In this document: piece after piece, positions 50,357-58,584 of the stretch
Numbering within the stretch: the first letter of the stretch is position 1
Layout: every line of letters starts with the position of its first letter
Source of the DNA: a virus
IMG/VR virus record: IMGVR_UViG_3300045482_000112
Coordinates: 1-64,000 of that record
Length of the DNA: 64,000 bases
Strand: one strand, 5' to 3'
Translations under genes and position numbers: made by a program
The notes under the pieces: generated by a model
Told to the model about the DNA's origin: nothing
Seen by the model: only the letters and a program-made list of their open reading frames with translations
Database searches by the model: none

Positions 50357-50459
50357 GCCGCTTCGCGGCTAGACCGGTGATGAAGGGAAGCGTAGCGACC
50401 CGTCATTACCTATGAGGGCCGCTTCGCGGCCCGAACCGGTGGGGAGTAAACAACCCACC
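50357..50459 (+). ncRNA. P2-P3 structured motif, copy 6, preceded by a lone P3
   Basis: A P3-like GCCGC-TTC-GCGGC (50357-50369) is followed by AGACCGGTGATGA, whose GGTGATGAAGGG (50376-50387) pairs with CCCGTCATTACC (50399-50410) as P2, one mismatch and one wobble, loop AAGCGTAGCGA. Linker TATGA. P3 is GGGCCGC-TTC-GCGGCCC (50416-50432), then GAACCGGTG. GGTGGG/CCCACC (50438-50459) makes a further hairpin before the ribosome site at 50461. Confidence 0.7.
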
Positions 50460-50472
50460 CAAGGAGGCAGTC

Positions 50473-50697
50473 ATGTTTGAAGTCTACGGCACCATTACCT
50501 ACTACACCAACACGTTCGACAACCATACCCGTCAAAAGTACATCATCCAGAAGTTTTCCTCCAGGACGAATGCCGAACGGTACCGCCGTCTCATGGACGA
50601 TACCAACCCGGACACTGACCTGGCCATCCGCTCCGTACCCAACTTCCCCCGCCGCCCGGTAGTAAGACGCATCCGGGTAGCATCCGCCGCCCACTAG
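50473..50697 (+). CDS. small unknown protein, 74 aa
   Basis: ATG 6 bases after AAGGAGG, directly after motif copy 6. MFEVYGTITYYTNTFDNHTR and a basic end (RRPVVRRIRVASAAH). The segment KFSSRTNAERYRRLM may be a helix contacting nucleic acid. No family recognised. Confidence 0.65.
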   Translation: MFEVYGTITYYTNTFDNHTRQKYIIQKFSSRTNAERYRRLMDDTNPDTDLAIRSVPNFPRRPVVRRIRVASAAH

Positions 50698-50767
50698 CCA
50701 CGGAAGCAAGTACACACTTCCACCACCCCACAGCCCAGGCGCAGGGTTATGCGTCGTAGGAGTTTCT

Positions 50768-51157
50768 ATGTTGACCATTCAAGGTGTTGTTACCCCAGGA
50801 AAAGCAGAGTTCTTCAAAGGTCTGCAATTCACCCCCAAGGGCCAGCCCTTCACCGAGCTGCGCATCAACCTCGGGGATAGCGACCGTCCGCGCTGGCATG
50901 GGGTCACGGTGTACGGTGCCGAGGCCCAGCTTACCGCCCTGCTAGACTCCCTCAAGAAGCCTGAGGGGGGACACACCAGCCTGCTGGTACGTGCCCCCGC
51001 CCAGCCCCGCACCTTCACCGCCTCCATCCGCAATGCCGAAGGGGAGGTAACGGGGCAGAAGGAACTCCTCTCCTTCTCTACCAACTTCAACTCCCTCCAG
51101 GTATGGAGAAACGACATCCGCAGTTGGGTGGACTACGCCAACCAGCCCCTGTTCTAA
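50768..51157 (+). CDS. single-stranded DNA-binding-like protein (SSB)
   Basis: 129 residues after GTAGGAG. The strand pattern QPFTELRINLGDSDRPRWHGVTVYG, AEAQLTALLDSLKK and TSLLVRAPAQPRTFTASI is that of an OB-fold SSB-like protein, and it opens the replication block. It lacks the acidic C-terminal tail of bacterial SSB. A terminator follows. Confidence 0.6.
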   Translation: MLTIQGVVTPGKAEFFKGLQFTPKGQPFTELRINLGDSDRPRWHGVTVYGAEAQLTALLDSLKKPEGGHTSLLVRAPAQPRTFTASIRNAEGEVTGQKELLSFSTNFNSLQVWRNDIRSWVDYANQPLF

Positions 51158-51171
51158 GCCCACACTCCCAC

Positions 51172-51208
51172 GAGGGATAGGTGCCTGCTGCCTATCCCTC
51201 AACCTTTT
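51172..51208 (+). terminator. intrinsic terminator
   Basis: A 10-bp stem GAGGGATAGG/CCTATCCCTC with a nine-base loop, then AACCTTTT, after the SSB-like gene. Confidence 0.8.
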
Positions 51209-51217
51209 GAGGTCTCT

Positions 51218-51757
51218 ATGTTGTCAGTCGCTCCTACGCCCGCCCTGGCTGCTTGGAAATTCCTTGGTGATGTGTACACGGCTCACCGTCACGCCAGAGA
51301 CGTACTCCGCTACCTCGAGAAACATACCCACCCGCAGGAGGACTTCCTTCCAAAAGACCTCATTCAGAAAATCCAGTATTTCCAGTTACAGGACACAAAA
51401 CTACGCCTGGAGTTCTACCAGCTCACCCGCCTGTCCCAGAACTTCCAATCCCTACAACTCGCCGCTTACGCAGTTTGGGGGCACGCCCTGGAGTCCGACC
51501 GGCCTATCCCGGAAATGTCGGTACAGGAAACCGATACTTTCCTGTTCCCCACCCCCGCTGCCAACCTCCTGCGCCAGGCCATACGGTACACCCCCCAGGG
51601 GGAGGAGCTGCTAGAAGAAGCCCACGGATGGCTGCAATATGCCATCGGTACCAACCCTCGCCAACTCGGCTGTGCTGACCCCATTCTCGGGCCAGTACGC
51701 GCCATCAAACTGCTTTTACCCACCTGGATGGGGAAGCCTTATGAGACTAGCCATTGA
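51218..51757 (+). CDS. unknown helical protein, 179 aa
   Basis: ATG after TTGAGG. Helix-rich (AAWKFLGDVYTAHRHARDVL, IQYFQLQDTKLRLEFYQLT, ANLLRQAIRYTPQGEELLEE). No family recognised. Overlaps the amidase start by 17 bases, so the two are co-transcribed. Confidence 0.65.
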   Translation: MLSVAPTPALAAWKFLGDVYTAHRHARDVLRYLEKHTHPQEDFLPKDLIQKIQYFQLQDTKLRLEFYQLTRLSQNFQSLQLAAYAVWGHALESDRPIPEMSVQETDTFLFPTPAANLLRQAIRYTPQGEELLEEAHGWLQYAIGTNPRQLGCADPILGPVRAIKLLLPTWMGKPYETSH

Positions 51758-52313
51758 CCCCGGTCACGGGATGAGCAACCGCACTGCGGGAGTACTGGAC
51801 CCCGGTGCGGTACACGGCACCACCACCGAAGTTGAGGTGGCCCTGGCTATCGCCCTCACCCTCAACCACGTTTGTCAGGAACAGGGCATCTCCACCTGGC
51901 TGTCCCGCAGCAACAACAGCCAGCCCACCCCACTTAACACCAGGGTGTCCCGGGCCTTGGCTGCCGGATGTACCCACCTCATCAGCATCCACCTCAATGC
52001 CGCCGCCTCCAGTCAGGCCAACGGCACCGAGACCCTGTACGCCGACAGTGCCGACCTGGTACTGGCCCGTGATGTCCAGGCGGCTGCCCTGGCGGCCTGG
52101 GGCCTCAGGGACCGGGGCATCAAGCGGGAGAAGTCCCCCGAGTTTCCCGGAGACCTCCTCATCCTGGATAACCGTATTCGCGGAGTCCTGCTGGAAGTGG
52201 GCTTCATCTCCAACAACAGGGACCGCGAAGCCATGGCCAGCCGCGAGGCTCGCCTCACCTTCGCCCGCCAACTAGCTTCGAGGTTAAAACATTATGAACC
52301 GCTTGCAAAGTAA
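51741..52313 (+). CDS. N-acetylmuramoyl-L-alanine amidase (Amidase_3)
   Basis: 190 residues; the upstream opening is rejected because it lacks a start of its own and the ATG gives the exact domain start. MRLAIDPGHG (His9), Glu30, SIHLNA (His84) and LLEVGFIS (Glu152) are the zinc ligands and catalytic Glu of Amidase_3. It cleaves peptidoglycan stem peptides. It sits in the rightward block, away from the holin and M23 lysin, so it may act in DNA entry, timing or a second lysis step. Confidence 0.9.
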   Translation: MRLAIDPGHGMSNRTAGVLDPGAVHGTTTEVEVALAIALTLNHVCQEQGISTWLSRSNNSQPTPLNTRVSRALAAGCTHLISIHLNAAASSQANGTETLYADSADLVLARDVQAAALAAWGLRDRGIKREKSPEFPGDLLILDNRIRGVLLEVGFISNNRDREAMASREARLTFARQLASRLKHYEPLAK

Positions 52314-52506
52314 CCTGGAAATTCTCAAGCGTCTAGAGGAACATGTACGTCGCCATCCCACCATACGACTGGGGCAGGCCATGGTCAACCTGGGCGTAGT
52401 GCAGATGCAGTCCCACGGGGTTGTCCTATGCGCCTGCGACCCCTTTATGGAGGAGCCCCAGGACACCCTGGCCCGCATGAAGCTACGGGACCCCATCCCC
52501 GTATGA
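52294..52506 (+). CDS. small unknown protein, 70 aa
   Basis: ATG inside the amidase end, 20-base overlap, followed by an ATGA overlap with the next gene. A helical N-terminus (QSNLEILKRLEEHVRRHPTIR) leads into strands (QMQSHGVVLCACDP). No family recognised. Confidence 0.6.
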   Translation: MNRLQSNLEILKRLEEHVRRHPTIRLGQAMVNLGVVQMQSHGVVLCACDPFMEEPQDTLARMKLRDPIPV

Positions 52507-52922
52507 GACTCCTGCCCCTGCTGTTCCTCCTGGCCCTGCCCCTGCCCACTCTTCCCGCCCCCTCCCTGCTGCAATTCCAGCCCCTGCCTCCAGCACCCAC
52601 CTACACCCTGCTGGAGGTCACTCTAACCGCCTATAACTCCCTGCCCTACCAAACCGACAGTACCCCCCACATCACTGCCAGCAGTACCCGCACCCGTCCC
52701 GGAGTGGTAGCGGTGTCTCGAGACCTGCTACGAGTCTTCCCCTACGGCACCCGAGCCCGCATCCTCTCCCACACCTGCGGTACCCGCCCACCCAACTCCC
52801 ACCTCATCGTGGAAGACACCATGCACCGTCGCAAACAAAACCAGGTGGACATCTGGATGCCTAGCTACTCCCAGGCCATCCAGTGGGGGCGGTGTAAAGG
52901 GACGGTGAAGTTCTATGAGTAG
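52503..52922 (+). CDS. secreted 3D-domain protein
   Basis: 139 residues from the ATGA overlap. A signal peptide (MRLLPLLFLLALPLPTLPAP) precedes VTLTAYNSLPYQTDS and VVAVSRDLLRVFPYGTRARI, then VEDTMHRRKQNQVDIWM, the Asp-rich 3D domain of MltA/YorM-type proteins. The barrel is found in lytic transglycosylases and cell-wall proteins. Clustered with the amidase, it likely acts on peptidoglycan outside the membrane. Confidence 0.75.
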   Translation: MRLLPLLFLLALPLPTLPAPSLLQFQPLPPAPTYTLLEVTLTAYNSLPYQTDSTPHITASSTRTRPGVVAVSRDLLRVFPYGTRARILSHTCGTRPPNSHLIVEDTMHRRKQNQVDIWMPSYSQAIQWGRCKGTVKFYE

Positions 52923-53508
52923 CCTGGACCGTCTCATAGCCCCCTGGGCAGAGATAATCCCCTACCCTATACAACAGCCCCCCCCAGGACAAACCGCCCT
53001 GCTGGAGGTCCCCTTACTAACCTACCTCGACCACAACAAGGTGAGGAGGTCCTTGCTTCCCCTGGGCCCAAACTTGGCCCTTACCACCACATGGACCTTG
53101 GCCGACATCGAACACCTGCCCCACGGTGTCAGTAGAACCCTGTTGTTGCCCCCGACAGACGTGTCCCCCAACCTGCGGGTTATCTGGGCCAGCGACGGAT
53201 GGCGCCACATAGCCCCCAGCCCCTACCTGGAAGTCAGCGAAGACGTTGTACTGTTCGACCATTCGGAAATGCGTATCGCTGTTATTCCAGGCCGGGTAGG
53301 CAATGTACTCAGAGCCCCAGAGTCGTTCTACCCCGAGAAGTATAACTTTACCACCTCGCACCAGTCCGTCGCTCTGGTCTATACGGAGGCCCCATACCAG
53401 GCCCAACTGCGCATAGGTGACCAGGGGACCTGGCCCGCCGCTGGAGAGCCTCCCTACCCAAACCCATCACCATCGCAAACTTTCTGGATAAACTCACCTT
53501 ACGGATAG
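52915..53508 (+). CDS. repeat-family protein A, possible -1 frameshift
   Basis: 197 residues, first of a run of related unknowns. SLLPLGPNLALTT, IAPSPYLEVSEDVV and ESFYPEKYNFTT recur in its neighbours. The frame ends in unrelated residues, while the family-like C-terminus (PITIANFLDKLTLRIGKT) is read in the -1 frame up to 53684. An in-phase heptamer C-CCA-AAC lies at 53457-53463, exactly where a -1 shift restores the family sequence. It may be programmed frameshifting or a mutation. Confidence 0.6.
   Translation: MSSLDRLIAPWAEIIPYPIQQPPPGQTALLEVPLLTYLDHNKVRRSLLPLGPNLALTTTWTLADIEHLPHGVSRTLLLPPTDVSPNLRVIWASDGWRHIAPSPYLEVSEDVVLFDHSEMRIAVIPGRVGNVLRAPESFYPEKYNFTTSHQSVALVYTEAPYQAQLRIGDQGTWPAAGEPPYPNPSPSQTFWINSPYG
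53457..53463 (+). promoter_or_regulatory. candidate -1 frameshift site CCCAAAC
   Basis: In phase with gene A as C CCA AAC, the X XXY YYZ pattern. After a -1 shift the next codons read PITIANFLDKL. I see no strong stem just downstream. Confidence 0.45.
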
Positions 53509-53556
53509 GAAAGACCCTGAAGAGGTCGGGAGTCCAGATATTTGCAGAGAGGCTTT

Positions 53557-54210
53557 ATGTCCATAGACCTAGCGTTTTGGAACAAACACATCCAGAGTCT
53601 GGCCTCGGGCCGAGTTCTGGTCGAAGAGGAGTCCCATTACCGCAAAGACCTGCCTCCACTCATACGGATTCAGGACATCCCTAACGGAAACGCCTACTAC
53701 CTCCTGCAGCTCTCCCCCAACCTGGCCCTACAAGCTACCGAATTCGCCCTGATGCACCCGCCGCACGCCAGCTTCCCCATTAACGACTACTACGTAAAAG
53801 CAACCACCTTCCACCTATTCACCAGGATGTGGTTCCCAGAGGGGTTTGAACATATACAGCCCAGCCCCTGGGTCAGGATAGCCCCCCACGTGATACACAT
53901 CAACCTTCCCTACCTGAACCTCTTCCTGTTTCAGGTGCGGGTACCCGATGAGCATCTGCTACTGACCTCCTTCTATCCGGAGCAGTACGCCCTGGGAAAC
54001 CACCCCACGGAGTTATTGTTGTACAGCGAGTCCAATGTTCGCCAGGAACTGCTCACCTCCACCCGGCGCACCCTCTACGCCTGGTCCACCCCCATGCCGG
54101 GGGACGTGACCGCCAAGAACTTCATCGACCGCCTCGCCACCCGAATGGCCAGAAGTTTCGGGGGCCGAGGAAAAAGCCTGTTCCCCGAACGAGCCTTCAC
54201 CTGGAGATAA
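53557..54210 (+). CDS. repeat-family protein B, 217 aa
   Basis: ATG after AGAGAGG; a TTG 15 bases earlier is possible. Shares LLQLSPNLALQATEF, EHIQPSPWVRIAPHVI, SFYPEQYALGNHPTELLLYSE and a C-terminal helix (AKNFIDRLATRMARSF) with protein A and the others. No known domain; compact strand-rich core. Confidence 0.6.
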   Translation: MSIDLAFWNKHIQSLASGRVLVEEESHYRKDLPPLIRIQDIPNGNAYYLLQLSPNLALQATEFALMHPPHASFPINDYYVKATTFHLFTRMWFPEGFEHIQPSPWVRIAPHVIHINLPYLNLFLFQVRVPDEHLLLTSFYPEQYALGNHPTELLLYSESNVRQELLTSTRRTLYAWSTPMPGDVTAKNFIDRLATRMARSFGGRGKSLFPERAFTWR

Positions 54211-54212
54211 CC

Positions 54213-54629
54213 ATGGTCAAAACCGTGCAAGAGATGCAGTCCTGGCTGAAAGAACAGGGCTGGAGCACCCCCAAGGTACTGCAGGAGAGTCTGGACTGGT
54301 ACACCCAATTGGTAGACGAGTCTACCCTCATCCTCCACACCGATGAAGAAGCCGCCATCTACACCCGAAACGAGGAAGGCTGGCCCCTCAATGATGTACA
54401 ACTGCGCTACATGGCCCCCCTCGGAGTAAACCTCTCGTTCGGGGAACTCTGGCTGGCCCTGAACCGTTTCTACAGTCGTACCCCAAGCATCGACGAGATG
54501 CGTGCCATCGGTATTCTGGAACGAGGGAATGCCTCTCCCGCCATGCAGGCCGAATGCGCCCGCAGAATGCCCGCCATTCTCAACCCGGCTATGCAGGTGG
54601 TCCTTTCCGACTGGATGGAGACCCTGTGA
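54213..54629 (+). CDS. unknown protein, 138 aa
   Basis: ATG 2 bases after gene B. Helix-rich with MVKTVQEMQSWLKEQGWSTP and ELWLALNRFYSRTPSIDEM. It sits inside the family run but I do not see the family motifs. Ends in a GTGA overlap with gene C. Confidence 0.6.
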   Translation: MVKTVQEMQSWLKEQGWSTPKVLQESLDWYTQLVDESTLILHTDEEAAIYTRNEEGWPLNDVQLRYMAPLGVNLSFGELWLALNRFYSRTPSIDEMRAIGILERGNASPAMQAECARRMPAILNPAMQVVLSDWMETL

Positions 54630-55312
54630 CCCCCGCCCAGTGGTGCTACGAAGCGGGCCTCACCAACCCGGTATACGACATTACCCAGTTCCCCAACGAG
54701 GGGCAGTTACTCGAGTTCACCCAGTTATACTACGAACAAAAAGACGGGGCCACCTTCGTGCACGAGGTCCGTGGGAGCGCCCACTTCCTGCCTAACGGGA
54801 AAATATACTACTTGAAGGAGATACGCCAGCGAACCCTGGGACTCCTCTACCCACTCAACGACCATCTGGCCCTGGCACATCTCGACCCCCGGCACCCCCT
54901 GCCAGGAGAGGTGTACTTCATGCCCCCCCTGGAGATACCCATCAACAAAAAACCCTACTCCTCTACGCACTGGCGACTCTGGGCCCCCTTCGGTCTGCGG
55001 GCCGTGCCTGCGGTAGACGGGGTACGGGTGGAGGACACCTCGATAAACGTCCGCCTGCCCTCTATACAGTTTACGGTAGGACGTCTCGAGGACGGGGTGT
55101 GTCGAGAACTGGGCCTTCCCGCCCAGCGTAATCAAATATTGGCGCTGGTCTCCTCCCCCCAGGGCACCAACCTATACAACCTGGAAACCCAAACTGTCCT
55201 GGCCACCGGACCCCACAAGCCCATCACCTACACCAGCCTCTACCGCGAGCTTAAGGAGGAACTGTGTATATTCTCAAGCCTACGCCCCAGTACCTGCAAT
55301 TCCCCAGCGTGA
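54626..55312 (+). CDS. repeat-family protein C, 228 aa
   Basis: GTG overlapping the previous stop (GTGA). LYPLNDHLALAHLDPRHPL, RLWAPFGLRAVPAVDG and GPHKPITYTSLYRELKEEL correspond to the family's core and C-terminal segments. The frame opens 72 bases earlier but with no start signal. No known domain. Confidence 0.55.
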   Translation: MTPAQWCYEAGLTNPVYDITQFPNEGQLLEFTQLYYEQKDGATFVHEVRGSAHFLPNGKIYYLKEIRQRTLGLLYPLNDHLALAHLDPRHPLPGEVYFMPPLEIPINKKPYSSTHWRLWAPFGLRAVPAVDGVRVEDTSINVRLPSIQFTVGRLEDGVCRELGLPAQRNQILALVSSPQGTNLYNLETQTVLATGPHKPITYTSLYRELKEELCIFSSLRPSTCNSPA

Positions 55313-55845
55313 CCAGCATCCGGCTGGACCTGCTGTGCAGTGTCCGGGGAGAGATAATGACCGCCACCCAGTCCATCTCGGTCTCCGCCGACCATATCGG
55401 CGCTCACGACCATCCCATGCTCACCCCTTGCATCCAGGACCAGTTAGACCCGGATGGGTTTGCCGTCCTGCACAGGATGGACTGGTTCCAGCCCCACGCG
55501 GATGCAGTAGTACTCCCCCTACCTGCCCAGTACCACAGTAAAGCTATTCTATTCGACCCCAACAAGGACATCGATAACGCCAAACTCAACAGTACCTTGG
55601 GCAAATATCACTCGAGCTTACTGGCCCATGTAGCCCAGACCCCTCACGGAAAACTCTACTGGGCTTTTTCATACAGGAAGGGCCGCCACTACATCCAAGA
55701 GGTGCGCCAGAACCAAATAACCTACTGGTTCAATCACCGGGTGGCTTACTGTCGCATCTCCCCCTCAACCATCAACCTAATGCACCGCAAAGGCGGGCTT
55801 GACGTCAAAGTAACCCAGCATATCCTGGAACACGTAGTCGTCTAG
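55264..55845 (+). CDS. unknown protein D, 193 aa
   Basis: GTG 5 bases after AAGGAGG, overlapping gene C by 49 bases. Strands with DLLCSVRGEIMTATQSISVS and a middle (HADAVVLPLPAQYHSKAILF). Some resemblance to the family by size and context, but motifs are weak. Function unknown. Confidence 0.55.
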   Translation: MYILKPTPQYLQFPSVTSIRLDLLCSVRGEIMTATQSISVSADHIGAHDHPMLTPCIQDQLDPDGFAVLHRMDWFQPHADAVVLPLPAQYHSKAILFDPNKDIDNAKLNSTLGKYHSSLLAHVAQTPHGKLYWAFSYRKGRHYIQEVRQNQITYWFNHRVAYCRISPSTINLMHRKGGLDVKVTQHILEHVVV

Positions 55846-55862
55846 CACCCACTGGAGCGCCC

Positions 55863-56636
55863 ATGAATGAAAAGGACTGGCCCCTGTTGTACCAACTGGC
55901 GGTCCACCTGCCACCCTTCCTGGTTAAAGCTGCAGCCAGCGAAACCCCGTTTACCGACCTCCTCTACGAGCCCATCGAACACCCCATCCCCCACTACCAC
56001 CTGAGAACCCGAGTCCTCAAGCTGCGGGTAGAGGACCAGTATGTGCAGGGGGTCTACAACCGGCACATAGTGGACCGCGCCCTCCTGTACCCCCTGGGTC
56101 CCAAAGCCGCCCTGGTCACCACCTCCGAAAATGCCGTACTGCCAGGGCTGTCTATCCGCCTCACCTCAAATACCCTACACGCCATAACTCGAGACCGAGG
56201 CCACCCCACCAAACTCTGGCTTCCCGAAGGACCCGAAGCGGGTCTTCCCGGCATCCCCGGAGTCTCCTGGTACCCCGAGTACGGGGTAGCCACCTTCCAG
56301 GTCTTGGGCCTGATGGTGGTCCTCTTTGCGGCCCGGTTCCTCCCTGGGCAGGAGCATAAGCTCAACCCGGCCATACTCTCCTTCTACCCGGAATTCCACG
56401 CCAAGAATGCCTTTGTCGAACATCCTCCAGGCTGGTTGGCCCTGGTCCGCACCTCCACAAACGAGGTACTGACCCGCTCCGACCTCGCGGAGAACCCGGC
56501 CTGGACCTGGGATATGCCCAAAACCCCCCTGCCCACCCAGCCCGAAGAGCTACTCCGCTACCTGGAAGTCCGGGTCTCCAGAACAGTTAAACAATCATCC
56601 AAAGGACTCTTCGCACACCGTTCACTGACCCTGTAG
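55863..56636 (+). CDS. repeat-family protein E, 257 aa
   Basis: ATG 17 bases after gene D. RALLYPLGPKAALVTTSEN, LWLPEGPEAGLPGIPGVSW, AILSFYPEFHAKNAFVEHPPG and a C-terminal helix (EELLRYLEVRVSRTVKQ) match proteins A and B in order. No known domain. Confidence 0.6.
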   Translation: MNEKDWPLLYQLAVHLPPFLVKAAASETPFTDLLYEPIEHPIPHYHLRTRVLKLRVEDQYVQGVYNRHIVDRALLYPLGPKAALVTTSENAVLPGLSIRLTSNTLHAITRDRGHPTKLWLPEGPEAGLPGIPGVSWYPEYGVATFQVLGLMVVLFAARFLPGQEHKLNPAILSFYPEFHAKNAFVEHPPGWLALVRTSTNEVLTRSDLAENPAWTWDMPKTPLPTQPEELLRYLEVRVSRTVKQSSKGLFAHRSLTL

Positions 56637-56643
56637 GAGAGTC

Positions 56644-57138
56644 ATGCTAACTCTTAACACACACCCCGTCCTGAACCCCCACAACTCCCCCGTCGAGGTG
56701 TCCCTGCTGTACGAGGACTCCTCTGGCCTGTACCTGCGTACCAGCACCATCGTCACGGGAAACCTGCACCAGACCCTCCACCACACCCAACGGTTCCTGG
56801 GCCACCAGCGAGAGGGGGTAGCCCTGGTAAACGACCTCCACCTTTTCCACCTGAACTCGAGCTGGTACCTGTTCACCTTAGAGGACTACACCCTCATCAT
56901 CAACCCCAGCTACCCTCTCGACCTCAAATGGACCCAGCAGTACCTGCCCAGAGGGTACATTGCAGGGGTGACCCCCTCCAACGCCTTCTGGGTGGCCCAC
57001 CTGCCCGCCCCGGCCTGTCTCGAGTACCGCGCCGAGAACTGTTCCGGTACCCTACCCCTTGACCCCGCCGCCCTGTCTCAGAACCCCCTGGACACCTACC
57101 TATCGCAGTTGTTAGAAGCCCACCTGGAGTCCCTATGA
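56644..57138 (+). CDS. unknown protein F, 164 aa
   Basis: ATG after AGGAGAG. Strand-rich N-terminus (PVEVSLLYEDSSGLYLRTSTI) and LVNDLHLFHLNSSWYLFTLEDYTL. The C-terminal NPLDTYLSQLLEAHLESL resembles the family's last helix, so it may be a shortened member. Overlaps the ATPase by 4 bases. Confidence 0.55.
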   Translation: MLTLNTHPVLNPHNSPVEVSLLYEDSSGLYLRTSTIVTGNLHQTLHHTQRFLGHQREGVALVNDLHLFHLNSSWYLFTLEDYTLIINPSYPLDLKWTQQYLPRGYIAGVTPSNAFWVAHLPAPACLEYRAENCSGTLPLDPAALSQNPLDTYLSQLLEAHLESL

Positions 57139-58205
57139 CCATCACCAAAGCTGCTGCCACCCTTCTCAAAGTCCTCAAAGCCAACACCGCCCGCAAGCGG
57201 GGAGAGTACAAGCTGACCCCCATGCTCTGGGGACCCCCCGGAGTGGGCAAGTCCGCAGTGGTGCGCCAGGCCATGCGCCACCTCAACGAGTACGCCCTCA
57301 AGGACCTGCGCCTGTCCACCATGCTTCCCGTGGACGTGCGGGGGGTTCCGGCCCTGCCCAAGGACACCGATGCTCCTGACGCCCGGTTCCGCTTCATCCC
57401 CCCGGAGTTCCTGCCCCAGGACTCCCAGAAGACCCTACTCTTCTTCGATGAAGTGAACACGGCCCCTCCATCCAACCAGGTAGTGGCCTACGAAATAGCC
57501 CTGGACTACGCCATGGGGGGACACCCCCTGCCGGAAGGAACCCTGGTCGTCCTGGCCGGAAACCGTACCGAGGACAAGGGGGCTACCTTCGATATGCCCG
57601 CCCCCCTGGCCAACCGCCTGCTGCACATCCAGGTGGAGCCGGATGTGGACTCCTTCTTTGACTACGGCATCGAGCGTAACCTCAACCCCATGGTACTGGG
57701 CTTCCTGAAATTCCGCCGTCCCCTGCTGTACGTACCCCCCAGCGGCAAGGAGAAAGCCTTCCCTACCCCCAGGAGCTGGGAGTTTGTCTCCATCCTCTTG
57801 CAGGCCGAAAGCATGGACCACCAGCGGGTGGACGTGGAGTTACTGGCTGGAGTTGTAGGTCAAGGGGCCGCTACCGAGTTTGCCTCCTACATCAAGATGC
57901 ACAAACACCTGCCCGACCTGGACGCCATCCTGGACAAGGGGGGCGTGTTCACCCACCAGGAGGACAGCGTTAAGTATGCTTACCTTATCGGGTTGACCGC
58001 CCGGTTCATGGAGCGACCCACCGAAAAACGGGCCAATCACTACGTCACTGCCCTCACTACCCTCCCCGAGGAACTGCAGGCCATGGGCGTGTACATGACC
58101 CGCAGCCCCCACAAACCCTCCAACGCCCTGGTCCACGTCACCAAGGCCCCCGACTTCATTAAAATACGGGATGCGGTACGGGGCGTACTGTCCCCCGAAA
58201 GCTGA
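57135..58205 (+). CDS. MoxR-type AAA+ ATPase
   Basis: 356 residues. Walker A GPPGVGKS (33-40), Walker B LLFFDEVN (101-108), AGNRTED sensor-1 region, and MPAPLANRLLHIQVE of the MoxR clade. Such ATPases remodel or activate partner proteins together with VWA proteins. One such partner is encoded three genes downstream, so a MoxR-VWA pair is likely. Confidence 0.85.
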   Translation: MTITKAAATLLKVLKANTARKRGEYKLTPMLWGPPGVGKSAVVRQAMRHLNEYALKDLRLSTMLPVDVRGVPALPKDTDAPDARFRFIPPEFLPQDSQKTLLFFDEVNTAPPSNQVVAYEIALDYAMGGHPLPEGTLVVLAGNRTEDKGATFDMPAPLANRLLHIQVEPDVDSFFDYGIERNLNPMVLGFLKFRRPLLYVPPSGKEKAFPTPRSWEFVSILLQAESMDHQRVDVELLAGVVGQGAATEFASYIKMHKHLPDLDAILDKGGVFTHQEDSVKYAYLIGLTARFMERPTEKRANHYVTALTTLPEELQAMGVYMTRSPHKPSNALVHVTKAPDFIKIRDAVRGVLSPES

Positions 58206-58213
58206 AGGTGCCC

Positions 58214-58576
58214 ATGGATGTCCCAAGTGAACTACAACCATACCTGGTCTACGACACAGCGAAAAGCCAGCCCCCCAACCAGCTAACCCCCCTGTGCAGG
58301 GGGCAGGTCCGACGCCTCTTGTTCAAGCTGCGAGAAACCTTCGCCCTAGAAGTCGTCATCCGATACAGGAGTTACCCCACCTATCCCGCTCAAATGTTTG
58401 TACGGGCAATAGGCTGGAACGGTCACAGATGGGTTCACCTGGGACGCAGGAACCGGACACTGAAAGGACCTCCCCGCATGGAGCCCATCCTGCGGGACTT
58501 CATGGGTCAGCGAGACCCCCAGTTTCGGGCTGAAAAGCAGGAGCCGTTCCCCCCAGATTACCGCTTCTACTTCTAG
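58214..58576 (+). CDS. unknown protein, 120 aa
   Basis: ATG after GAAGGTG; a GTG 6 bases earlier lies inside the ribosome site. Basic, with RGQVRRLLFKLRETFALEVVI and RYRSYPTYPAQMFVRAIGW. It lies between MoxR and VWA genes, so it may be part of the same system. No family recognised. Confidence 0.6.
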   Translation: MDVPSELQPYLVYDTAKSQPPNQLTPLCRGQVRRLLFKLRETFALEVVIRYRSYPTYPAQMFVRAIGWNGHRWVHLGRRNRTLKGPPRMEPILRDFMGQRDPQFRAEKQEPFPPDYRFYF

Positions 58577-58584
58577 GGTGCCCT

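Noticed and set aside
49666-50460. Complete IS605-type insertion sequence
   Set aside because: No TnpA, no RuvC half of TnpB and no recognisable subterminal hairpin ends flanking both sides.
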